From Kappaphycus alvarezii (Eukaryota; Rhodophyta; Florideophyceae; Gigartinales; Solieriaceae), in contig NADL03000758.1 of the NCBI GenBank assembly GCA_002205965.3, positions 1,612,001 to 1,676,000 of the forward strand: a stretch of 64,000 nt of DNA, in the 5' to 3' direction. The notes beneath the pieces were generated by a model, which was given only the letters and a program-made list of their open reading frames with translations, was not told the origin of the DNA and searched no databases. Of the stretch, positions 10,308 to 18,743 are shown one piece after another. The position numbers were made by a program, and so were the translations under genes. Numbering within the stretch: position 1 is the stretch's first letter; every line of letters starts with the position of its first letter.

Positions 10308-11482
10308 TGACCCGGTCCTCAGCCCGGCTGGCAACGCTGGGATCCGGTGCTGCCGTCCACATTGAGGCCGTCGCAGGTAGCTCAGAGAGCGCGCGGCACG
10401 CGGCCGTGCTGGTGGCCCAGTACGCATGGAGCGCGCGCACAGAGTCAGCCCGGCAGTCACAGTGGAAGGCGTGGATCGAGTTTTGCACGGAGGACAACCG
10501 TCAACCGATACCTGTGACGGAAGGGAGTTTTGTTGCGTTCATCGGATGGCTGAAGCTTTCGCGCGAACGGGGCACGAGGCAAGTGGGCGTCGCCTCTATC
10601 CCACAGTATGTGTCGGCCGTTCGACGCATGCACGAACTGTACACTGGACGCCCAGTCCCGCCTTACTCGTTTCTGGACTCGGTCATCCGTGCGTACGGCA
10701 AGTGGGAGGCAAAGAACTTTCCGGAGGAGCTGGTCCGCTGCGGTGTTGACGCGCAGAAGATGCTGATAATCTGGGACCTCGGTATGCGAACCCCGCAGTT
10801 GCGGGTGTTACGCGACTGTGCTGTGTGCGTCTTTGCGTACTGCCTGAACGGGCTGCGCGAGTCGTCAACGATGGCCCTTGAGGCGAACAAGGTGCAAGTC
10901 CAAGGTGACGCGCTGAAGGCCCGTCCCTCCTACTGGAAGGGACGTCGCGTCAGCACAGAGCCACTAGTGTCGTACCGACGTGTGTCGTCAGAGGTCTCGT
11001 CGCCGTTGGACCTTTTCAAGAGATGGATCCGCAGCCGAGGTCTCCATCCGCGCTTCTTTGCGATACATGGCAAGTCGGAGACGTACGCGAAGGGGTCCCT
11101 CACGCGTGCTCTCACTCGCTGCCTCGAGGCACTTCAACTGACTGCCCCTCCAGATGGAAAGTATACTTCACACTCGCTGCGGATCGGAGCGCACACGGAG
11201 CAAGTTCTACTGGCTATACCTCTGGCGGTAAGGATGTCCAGGTTCGGATGGGGCTCGAGCAGTGAGGAGATGGCTACTCTCTACTTCGACCGGACTAAAC
11301 GCACGAGTGGTGCGTCGGTCTGGTTTTTCGGCGCGCAGTATCTGTCTCCTTCCACCGTCGACGCGATACCGGTGCCGTTTCCATCGGGACGTCCGCCACA
11401 GCGGATGCCCCGGCCTCGTGACCTCGGGTTTGAATTTGATTTGGCTGTTTCGTTGTGTGTAGACCGCGGTTTATGCGCATGA
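10307..11482 (+). CDS. tyrosine recombinase of YR element 2, apparently intact
   Basis: A 391-residue protein if translated from the ATG at 10307, which overlaps the RT stop by one base. The frame is open further upstream to 10178, but that part reads out of register through the RT tail. The N-terminal half is a SAM-like core-binding domain (QSQWKAWIEFC, SFVAFIGWLKLS, PQYVSAVRRMHELY). The catalytic domain shows Arg184 (NGLRESS), His289 and Arg292 (SHSLRIGA) and nucleophile Tyr326 (TLYFD), the R-H-R-Y set needed for strand exchange. It would insert circular cDNA into the genome. The last residues (CVDRGLCA) are encoded within the 3' terminal repeat. It looks functional in isolation, though its partner RT is broken. 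Confidence 0.9.
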   Translation: MTRSSARLATLGSGAAVHIEAVAGSSESARHAAVLVAQYAWSARTESARQSQWKAWIEFCTEDNRQPIPVTEGSFVAFIGWLKLSRERGTRQVGVASIPQYVSAVRRMHELYTGRPVPPYSFLDSVIRAYGKWEAKNFPEELVRCGVDAQKMLIIWDLGMRTPQLRVLRDCAVCVFAYCLNGLRESSTMALEANKVQVQGDALKARPSYWKGRRVSTEPLVSYRRVSSEVSSPLDLFKRWIRSRGLHPRFFAIHGKSETYAKGSLTRALTRCLEALQLTAPPDGKYTSHSLRIGAHTEQVLLAIPLAVRMSRFGWGSSSEEMATLYFDRTKRTSGASVWFFGAQYLSPSTVDAIPVPFPSGRPPQRMPRPRDLGFEFDLAVSLCVDRGLCA

Positions 11483-11658
11483 AACGCATGTCAATGGATA
11501 GCGAGGGCAAGTCGAAGGACTTGTGCCACGATGCGTACGTAGCACACGTGTACAATGTGTGCCCTGCTTTCCGCCCTGCGTGCCGCGGCCCCCCCTTTTT
11601 CTATAGGGGTGCGAGTCAAACCCGCCGGCGGCGATGCGCGGGTATGCCTCTCTCTTTC
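11452..11658 (+). repeat. direct terminal repeat, 3' copy of YR element 2
   Basis: 207 bp nearly identical to 7341-7549, same orientation. Its first 31 bases lie inside the end of the recombinase frame, so coding and terminal-repeat sequence overlap. Confidence 0.9.
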
Positions 11659-12904
11659 CCACCGCCCTCCCTTGGCGTTGCCACGATGCCTCTCTCTTTG
11701 TTCGGTTCAACGCATCATTCATGAATCCGGGCCCGAGGAGATCTTGGTCAGCCGCGGCAGCTCTGACGCTGGGGCTACCAGCGTGGCGTGAACCATCGCG
11801 GCAGTACCGTCGTGGTGAGCCGATGAGGTTCGCCTACGGCCGACCGGAGGAAAGGGAGAGGAGAGTGTCAGCCTGAAGCGGAGGGGCGTCCTAAGGAGTC
11901 TGTTACTGTAGGCTGATTTCGAATCCGGCTAGCGTCTGCACACCCGCCAAATTGGAGTGGTAGGTGGCATGGCTTGCAGGCAGCGCTGGCCGCAATTTCA
12001 GTAAATGAATGCGTTTCGTTTTCAGAAATCAGGCGAGGTAAGACAGCAGATCAGCTGTATCCCCTAGAAAACGTATGAGGATAATGAATTTCATGCACTT
12101 TCTCTGGTGGCGGGGCGGCTGCGAAACTGAACTACAGAAAAAAAAACTGAGCCGCTGCATCAATTGGGCCGTCGCTATGGAGTATTGACTGGCAGATCGC
12201 ACAGAAATCCGTTTAGCATGAGCGCTGAGGGGATGTCGAAAGCGCACAGGGATTGCGGAATGGGTGTCAGTTACAAGCAAAGTTCATCTGGACGTGAAGG
12301 GACGGATTAGTGACTGTGCGAGGGATTTCGTCGCCATGTTCGCCAGATATACATTGAATTTAGGTCATTATACCTCAGGTGTCCACTGCCGGAATCAAGT
12401 TCATACAGATCGGAGTAATTCTTTTATTTCGTGACGTAGGGTGTCGCATCATATCCGAATCACAGCATGAAATACAATTTGCTCATGCTAAAGAATACCT
12501 TAGCAACACAGCTCCGAACCGGATTTTCCGTGTCCGGATCTTACTTTTACTTCATTGCGAAAACAGTGGTCGCATTACAGAATCATACAAGGAATTGCAA
12601 GTTGCTTATGTTTAAGAAAGACCGTCGCAATGAGACGGTATGCGAGTTAAAAGGGCAGAGACGACTCGAAACCAAATGCCAACACTTATCCGCTGCGACA
12701 GATAAAGGAGTAGCGACGGACAGATCGGAATCAGATCCGGTTTACACGGTCGTCGAGAACTCGCCAAGGGCGCTCTCTATGTTCAAGACCTTCTCTGTAC
12801 GGTTCAGACCTGGATTTTCCACCGTTGATGAATTACTTTATGGTATGATTATGAAGTAGATAGCTCTGATCACTGATTTATGCTTGTGCAACACCGCAAA
12901 ATAA
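11659..12904. other. spacer without recognisable gene
   Basis: There are open frames of up to 130 codons (for example 12467-12859, plus) but none has a recognisable motif or family likeness. A second CTCTCTCTTT copy just after the terminal repeat (around 11690) may belong to the end of YR element 2. Otherwise nothing can be supported. Confidence 0.4.
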
Positions 12905-13285
12905 CTAGAAATCAAGTTTGAATCGGGTGACTAAATTCGGCGTGTTGCGGGGCGCGATATATCACAGATGCCGCACATTAGGACCAAATCGCATAGCTAA
13001 GCCTCTGATGTATCCGAGTCTTCACTCCTCCCGTAGAGCATCCGCTGCGAGATGCGGCTGCTGCTGCGTATCTATCTAGGACCTTGCATGTTGTCTCAGA
13101 AGGTGATCCCAACGAGTTGAAAACTAGCGGCACAAAATCCCATCCTAGCTTGCATCGTCCTTGCGGTGCCTCCCCAGGAATGTTTGCCACTTTCGAGGCT
13201 AGCTAGGTTTCTCTCCTTCCGTTTTTCTGCTGCATTGGCGGTGGATCGCGCTTCCCGTGCTATCAATAGTCCAGTGCGGAGCAAT
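12905..13285 (-). mobile_element. LINE 3'-end fragment (5'-truncated)
   Basis: Minus-strand frames read AREARSTANAAEKRKERN, then FVPLVFNSLGSPS and RIHQRLSYAIWS. The same order of blocks appears in the LINE copies at 30.5, 31.7-33.2 and 36.3-38.5 kb (for example PLAFDSLGAPS and RRRIYQQLSCTLWSS). This is the extreme C-terminal part of the LINE ORF2. A 3'-tail block GTCACCCGATTCAAA is shared with the copy at 30.5 kb. Truncation at the 5' side is normal for LINE insertion. Frames are broken. Confidence 0.7.
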
Positions 13286-13461
13286 CTATTCTTCTAGCTA
13301 ACTGCTAGGAGAATAGATGGCTTTGCAGGATCCATACTGTACAGTACAGTATATTGCTAGCTAAGAGCCAATCAGATGATCCACGTTGCACGTGTAATTT
13401 GAAAACGAAAAATTTATCCTATAAATAAAACTAGGTCATCCGTCCGGGTAACGAATCGGAC

Positions 13462-13559
13462 GGGCCTGTAGCTCAATTGGTAGAGTGCTCGTTTCGCATG
13501 CGCCAGTTGGCGCCAGTCGGATATACGAGAGGTACCGGGATCGAAGCCCGGCAGGTCCA
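13462..13559 (+). tRNA. tRNA-Ala(CGC) with a 25-nt intron
   Basis: The cloverleaf folds fully. The acceptor GGGCCTG (13462-13468) pairs with CAGGTCC (13552-13558), with discriminator A13559. The D arm is at 13471-13486. The anticodon stem CTCGT (13488-13492) pairs with ACGAG (13525-13529). The T arm CCGGG/CCCGG spans 13535-13551. The loop bases TT-CGC-A put the anticodon CGC at 13495-13497. The third acceptor pair is G13464-T13556, the G3-U70 wobble that alanyl-tRNA synthetase reads, which independently supports Ala. The intron (13499-13523) sits one base 3' of the anticodon, the canonical eukaryotic site, and contains GCG (13500-13502) able to pair with the anticodon as splicing endonucleases need. 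CCA is not encoded. Confidence 0.92.
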
Positions 13560-13568
13560 ACAGAAAAC

Positions 13569-13573
13569 TTTTT
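13569..13573 (+). terminator. RNA polymerase III terminator (T5)
   Basis: A run of five T residues on the sense strand starts 9 nt after the tRNA-Ala end, the usual position and form of a Pol III stop. Confidence 0.85.
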
Positions 13574-15438
13574 GCAACCCGAACTTGCGTGATGGTCGCT
13601 AACTCTTCGCCATAGATCTGCTTTTTTTCATACGAAGCGCTATGCTGTCGCCGTTGCCGCAGTTCATATTCCGCCCGAGCAAGTGACCCTGTGGCACTTT
13701 GCCAGCCCACCCTGCTTTTCAGTTCATGACAGCGGCAACTTATCACACCAGGTGACGGTGAAACTAGCAAATGTTCACACCATGGAATATCTTCAGCTAT
13801 AAAGAGTTTTACGGGTTTTACAATAAAACTCTTACCCCTCTCGACTCCAAAGAAATGATGGTCGAAAACTGAAAAACTTACAACCACGCTACTGTGTTAG
13901 CATGTGAAGGCCAGAAACCTGAATCCCCGGTTCCCTCCGACATTACTGCGCAAAGCAATTGGCAATCGCACGTGCCTGCCGGATGCGACGCCTCCAACGA
14001 GATCCCAGCACGATCACAGTCCCCAAACAAAGGATCGAGATCGGTAAACAAGTTAACTCTCTCAAACGCAAGGGCACACAACCTGCAGCAAAGCGGGCCA
14101 CTGCATCACGTTCGGGAAACAATTCGACCGGATAGTTTGTACATGATTTTATTGCAGACTGAGCCTAAAGTTGTGTCTGTACTGTACATGAAGTGGTCGG
14201 ACAGCTTGGCTAGCAGCTGACCGGATGTTGCACGTTGTCTACCCGGTTGGATACAGTGCACATGTGGTATGAGGCGCGGTTTTGTGTATGTGGGTTGACG
14301 GTTTCCTGGAGGAAGAATGTAGCACAGATGGTACTGGACGGGTATCACTCTCGTTGCAGACGTATGGGAAGGTTGCAACGGGATGTTCAAGTGCGGACAG
14401 TACGTACGGAATCCGCAGTCCGACCGTTTCAAGAAAAGCCACATCTGCAATGCCTATGTGCGAGGATTGGCTGGGATTCCAAGTTGCGTTCAAGTATGGA
14501 GCAGTTTGTGGACAGGGTGGAATGGACAGTGGGAGGATAGGGCGTCTCGAGTTGAACCGGGAGTGCCACAAGGTGGTGTCGTAGGAGTTGGGCATCTTGT
14601 TGCGGTGCTGGGCGGCATTGTGCGGCATTCTGATACGTAATGGAATAAAATCAAAATTTGCTAACTTCTGTGGTTCACACTGTGCAGTACAGTAATACCG
14701 TACGGTATAATGAACGTCTTGTACGGTACTAAACTAATCACTAAGGGTCAGTTTGTATTACAGTGGTGTAGTTCTGTAATGCGATTCGCAATGTGGGATT
14801 ACGCACAATGGAATATTGTACAGTCGTGGTTTACGTAATCCAGCACAGCTGCACCGATGAGTCGGCGATAACCAAAACGAGTGAGGACTAAACAGCACTG
14901 TTGTACAGTACAGTACAGTCATCCGAGGGTCCTAGGACCTAGGACCAATGCTCATCTTTTGGCATATCTGGCAGAGTACAATAAGACATATCCAAAAAAT
15001 CAAATATGGAGCCGTCGCGATCTTCCAATGCTTACAGTAAAATACAAATGCCGAACCAAATATCGTCACAGCGTCCATGGCCACAGGTCCAATTACAGTA
15101 AAAGTGGTTCATAGGAAATTGCCGCCAATATAATACCGTTTGAAAAGTTAAACAAGAGATCAAGCCAAGTTTCGCTCCGTATTCCCATCCGTTACAGAAT
15201 TACCGCACCATGGCAAGACCCGTTACAGATCTACCCCAACCGAAACATACCAAACACCCGCATCGCACTCATCACCCTTCACTCGCTTCAAACCATCTCG
15301 CTCCTTTATACAAGCCGCTACTTCAACCCAACCCTTCCCTCCCCCACCCCCCTTCCACTCCACTCCCACCAAACAATCCCTCCCTCCCCCCTCAGAAACC
15401 AAAATATCCACCCATAACCAAACCCCCTTCCACAAAAC
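13574..15438. other. intergenic DNA with TACAGTAC-type motifs
   Basis: No gene can be supported. Overlapping frames of about 100 codons on both strands at 14.1-14.6 kb show no family resemblance. The stretch is marked by GTACTGTA/TACAGTAC-like words at about 14686-14700, 14813-14822, 14901-14920, 15037-15044 and 15093-15100. The last 250 bp before the next gene are very rich in C and T on the plus strand, which may be a promoter-proximal pyrimidine tract. Confidence 0.5.
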
Positions 15439-16502
15439 ATGCCCGCCCCTCCGCCGCCCCCGCCACCGCCCCCGCTCCCACCCCCGCCCTTCTCAGCCAC
15501 TCTAGACAGCAGAGCGTTACCGCCCCCACCACCCCCACCCCGCAAACAAGACAACTCTCGACGTCTTCCTCCCCCACCCCCTCCCGTCCCTTCCCAAAGA
15601 CCTCCTCTACCACCCCCGCCTCCGGCACCCCTTGCACCACCAGTCTCCACCGCCCCGCTTCATCGAGTCCGAATTTCCAATTTGCCACCCGCACCACCTG
15701 TCGCTCCGGCCTTGCCGGATACCCCTAGGATGTCCGAAGAGTTGATGACACATGATGTTCCAGACCCCAAGTTTCCGTCCTTCACTATGGATATGTCCCA
15801 TGATTTGGCAGACATTACCAATATTTCCGCTAGTGCTACAAGTACTGCATTTGCTACTGATGATGACGATCACTTTGGAAACACTCGTTCCATAGGTGTT
15901 GATAGTGCGAAACCGTGGATAAACCCATAGACTTTTCCCAGATGACAAAGGCAAGTGTTACCTTTGATGAGGATGGCGGCGGCATAGATGTGCCCGATCG
16001 AATGACTATCGGTCCAGGTGCTGCCGCCGCCCGTCTCGATTTGCAACGCTGTACAATGCGCGTTCATAAGCAACTCGTCGACCAAATCAAGACAAATAGT
16101 ATGAAACCGGCTACTATCGACTCCCAACCTTCCAAGAGGAGTGCCGACGAATTGAGTCGCTGCCAAGGAGAATTGTGGTTGAAGAGTCGCATGCCTATGG
16201 TCGGCTGGAAGAAACGATATGGCAGTATTGTCGACCATGCTTACTTTGGACCAGTCTTGTTCTTGTTCAAGTATGATGCAAAGGGAAACGTCGCATTGCA
16301 TCACAGCATGATGATTGTTCTAGTCGATAGCCATGTTCGCCTTGGGAAAAACTCCACTACCAAGGACCGAGATTATCGATGTGAGTTTGTCCTCAAGACC
16401 ACCAAGAGGAGGTATTTGATTGCCGCAAATCACACAATGAGAAGGGATTACTGGCTCCGCAACTTGGAGAACATACAGCAACATGCATCAACCAACACAT
16501 GA
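15439..16502 (+). CDS. proline-rich PH-domain protein
   Basis: The start at 15439 (AAACATGCC) gives a long polyproline N-terminus (blocks of 5-9 prolines within the first 75 residues), then an acidic segment (MSEELMTHDVPDP) and, after a frame change at 15895-15930, a C-terminal part with a pleckstrin-homology domain. The PH fold shows GELWLKS, WKKRYGSIV, VLFLFKYDAKGN, CEFVLKTTKRRYLIAA and the C-terminal helix with the invariant Trp (RRDYWLRNLENIQQ). It should bind phosphoinositides or proteins at membranes. The proline blocks suit SH3/WW or profilin partners, so an actin or signalling adaptor is possible, but I do not recognise the family. The frames join exactly if 15896-15930 is a 35-nt GT-AG intron; a one-base sequence error is the alternative. 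Confidence 0.75.
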
Positions 16503-17125
16503 ATTTGTAACCGCCCAAAGTCCCGCTTGGTCGTCAGCCATGTTAAATTTTAGGTGTAGATTGTGCTCGTGTTCCTTCAAGCTTTTCGATTCCTTTGCCC
16601 TCCTGTTGATTGCTTCATACGGCAATCTATCATACCGTGGTCACACTCGTGACGCTTCGTCCCCGTAAAACTGAGCCTCACACCTCCCTGCGGTGACGCC
16701 CTGTGTGTTGCAACTCCGAATCATTTCTTGTCCCTTGCACCGCACCGTTTTATTTGACATTAATCTCTTGTCCAAAGCCGGACTCCTTTTGTCTGTCCGT
16801 CCGGCTATCATTACCTTTCAAATTCCTAACCTCACGGTCTGCATCTCCCGCGTGTTGGTAAGATGGCGGCGACGACCGCTTACGCCTCTTAACACTTTTC
16901 TCCCCCCTTTTGACCCCCAAAGTACCAGTCGCCTCCCTCTTCCTTTCTAGCCTCGCAGACCTTCTAGTCTGTGTGCCATTTCCCATTCCCTCACCATCCG
17001 CATCCGCTCCAACACCATCCCCCTTCTCTTGCTCGAATCCACCACGCGACGCTCCTCAACCACATCACCACCTTTCACTCTTGACCCACGTCGACGAGGT
17101 TTTCCATTTCTCACTTTTGCCCTCT
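16503..17125. other. intergenic region between convergent genes
   Basis: This lies between the PH gene (plus) and NTH1 (minus). Minus-strand frames at 17174-16750 are strikingly basic (VKRAKVRNGKPRRRG; VKRRKRSS) and begin inside the NTH1 end in another frame. They could be a C-terminal tail of NTH1 reached by a frame change, or chance in C/T-rich DNA. No other gene is seen. Confidence 0.4.
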
Positions 17126-18136
17126 TCACCATACTCTCCGGCACATACTCTTCATCTCCACTCTCCCGTTCCACCTGCTTCCCCTCAACCGGCTGTACCT
17201 CGCGAATAGAGTAGGGTTCCGATGCCTCAATGCGGCGACAAACTTATTGCTATGTATATCATTCGCGCGGCGACTCTCATCCGTAGCTGCAAAACTACAA
17301 ACCGGACATTGATCCATATCATGTTTCCGTGCCGGACAATACTCCCTTCCAAACAGTATCATCCGAACATGCAACTTCCCCCATGACTCCGGGTCCGGAA
17401 ACCAAGTCTTCAACGCACCTTCCGTCTTCTCCACACTCTTCGGATCGCCGCAACCCCATCGACACGCCAAGCGATGAATGTGCGTATCGACAGGAAACGC
17501 GGGCTTTCCAAAAGCCTGCATCATGACCACACTCGCCGTCTTATGACCCACTCCGGCCAGACTTTCAAGGCCTTCAAAAGTACTGGGTACATTCCCTTGA
17601 AACTCGTCACAGATTCTCTGCGACAATTTGCAAATATTCTTAGCCTTTTGAGGGGCAAGGCCAATCTGCTTGATAAGCATGCGGATCTTGTCCTCACCCA
17701 GAGCACGCATCTTTTCAGGAGTGTCTGCAAGACGAAAGAGCTCCGGGGTAACCTGATTCACCTTGGAATCAAGCGATTGGGCGGAAAGAAGGACTGCGAT
17801 GAGTAAGGTGAAGGGGTTTGTGTGATGGAGGAAGCCGTCGGGGGGGTTGGGGTAGATTCTGGTAAGCGCTTGGTCGATGAGGTTGGCCTTGTGCAGCATG
17901 GCGGTAGTTGAGGATGAATCAGCGGAGGAAAGCATCCTGAGAGTGGGGCAGGGTGCTTTGAAGGGGTGGGGAGGGAGGTGGGCGCGTGGGGCCTGGAAGG
18001 GGCGCGGGGTGGTGACACGATTGGGAAATGAGTCGTGCAGGATTGCGGTGAGACGTCGGTGCGGAGCGGGTGTGTTTGAGAGTCGAAACAGAGAAAGCGG
18101 AGCGTGGCGAATGAAAGAGACGGTTGCGAGGAACAT
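17126..18136 (-). CDS. NTH1: endonuclease III-type DNA glycosylase/AP lyase, organelle-targeted
   Basis: A 336-residue HhH-GPD base-excision enzyme that removes oxidised pyrimidines and nicks the abasic site. The helix-hairpin-helix LESLAGVGHKTASVV holds catalytic Lys199. VDTHIHRLACRWG holds catalytic Asp217. LLSAQSLDSKVN is the conserved substrate-pocket loop. Residues 1 to about 80 are basic, serine/proline-rich and nearly free of acidic residues, as in a plastid or mitochondrial transit peptide, which supports the first ATG at 18136. The iron-sulphur loop is atypical: Cys267, Cys277 and Cys280 (CPARKHDMDQCPVC) are there, but spacing differs from the C-x6-C-x2-C-x5-C of the E. coli enzyme and no fourth Cys follows. 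The C-terminus may continue in another frame (see the adjacent stretch). It is transcribed away from the large gene at 18.7-22.5 kb's 3' end, on the same strand. Confidence 0.9.
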   Translation of the reverse strand: MFLATVSFIRHAPLSLFRLSNTPAPHRRLTAILHDSFPNRVTTPRPFQAPRAHLPPHPFKAPCPTLRMLSSADSSSTTAMLHKANLIDQALTRIYPNPPDGFLHHTNPFTLLIAVLLSAQSLDSKVNQVTPELFRLADTPEKMRALGEDKIRMLIKQIGLAPQKAKNICKLSQRICDEFQGNVPSTFEGLESLAGVGHKTASVVMMQAFGKPAFPVDTHIHRLACRWGCGDPKSVEKTEGALKTWFPDPESWGKLHVRMILFGREYCPARKHDMDQCPVCSFAATDESRRANDIHSNKFVAALRHRNPTLFARYSRLRGSRWNGRVEMKSMCRRVW

Positions 18137-18743
18137 GCAGGCGGTAAGACGGATGGAGGAACGAATTGCTGGGCAAGTTGCGTATTGAGCGGCGGTTAAA
18201 GACTGGGTTTATGGGTGATACTGGACTGATGACACGTATTGTGGGGCTGGCTATACTGTACTGTACAATAAGAGAAGGGCGGGTGGTGCAGATCATTGCC
18301 GGCTGCCCGTGATCCAACACGTCATCATGATCACCGCGTAACTTCTCATCATCCATTACATTACAGTCCATACCCAAAGATCTGTTCCATTTTCCAACTT
18401 TCCGGGGCAAAGTTGTTTCTTTACAGTACAGTCTAGCGAAACGTGTCATCTTTGATCCGCAGCCCATCACGATAAACATCAAAACAAGTGCTCCAAAAGT
18501 CCCAAAGTCAGTCCAATGATCACCCCGCCTACTCCATCAGCAACCCTCACCTCCCCAAACCCCATCCCACAACAACCTCCTCTATTCGTCGCAAGCAATT
18601 TTCCCATCCCCCAATCCCCGCCCTCTGCAAAACAACGCCTCCAGCACAACGTTTCCGAAAACAGTCCCCCGCTCTTCTTCTCAAAGTTTCCCTTTCCCTC
18701 CCTCCCTCCTGAAACCCCAACACCGCTTCCAAGAAACGTTCCA
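18137..18743. other. intergenic region upstream of NTH1
   Basis: This holds the promoter side of NTH1 and the 3' side of the helical-protein gene, both on the minus strand. It carries GTACTGTAC at about 18254-18265 and TACAGTACAGT at 18422-18433. I see no separate gene; the plus-strand frames starting at 18488 and 18516 are mirror images of the minus-strand coding sequence. Confidence 0.5.

Larger units (their letters stand above)
7341..11658 (+). mobile_element. tyrosine-recombinase (DIRS/Ngaro-like) retrotransposon 2
   Basis: A 4.3-kb plus-strand element bounded by about 208-bp direct repeats. Gene order is gag-like (from 7649), RT-RNase H (about 8313-10307) and tyrosine recombinase (10307-11482). 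The last RT codons and the recombinase start overlap as TGATG at 10305-10309, an arrangement that lets a ribosome stop and restart. It is related to element 1 but not a close copy, sharing residues such as DAADVGYGGTL, SHSLRIGA and SVWFFGA-like ends. RT has its YMDD box. The gag/RT part is cut by about five small frame changes, while the recombinase is open. Confidence 0.9.

Noticed and set aside
12379-12859. Two overlapping plus frames (78 and 130 codons)
   Set aside because: No domain, no homology within the window, poor start contexts; not enough to call a gene.
13414-13887. 157-codon minus-strand frame
   Set aside because: It runs antisense through the tRNA-Ala gene and has no family motif; chance frame.
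14106-14640. Five overlapping frames of about 100 codons on both strands
   Set aside because: Mutually overlapping, composition like noncoding DNA, no motif.
15210-15728. Plus frame of 172 codons and minus frames rich in glycine
   Set aside because: Frame shadows of the polyproline-coding stretch of the PH gene; CCN repeats read as Pro, His, Thr or as Gly on the other strand.
15915-15930. Programmed -1 frameshift at AAACCCA in the PH gene
   Set aside because: The repeated base in the second half is C, a poor slippery site, and no downstream structure was seen; a short intron or base error explains the break better.
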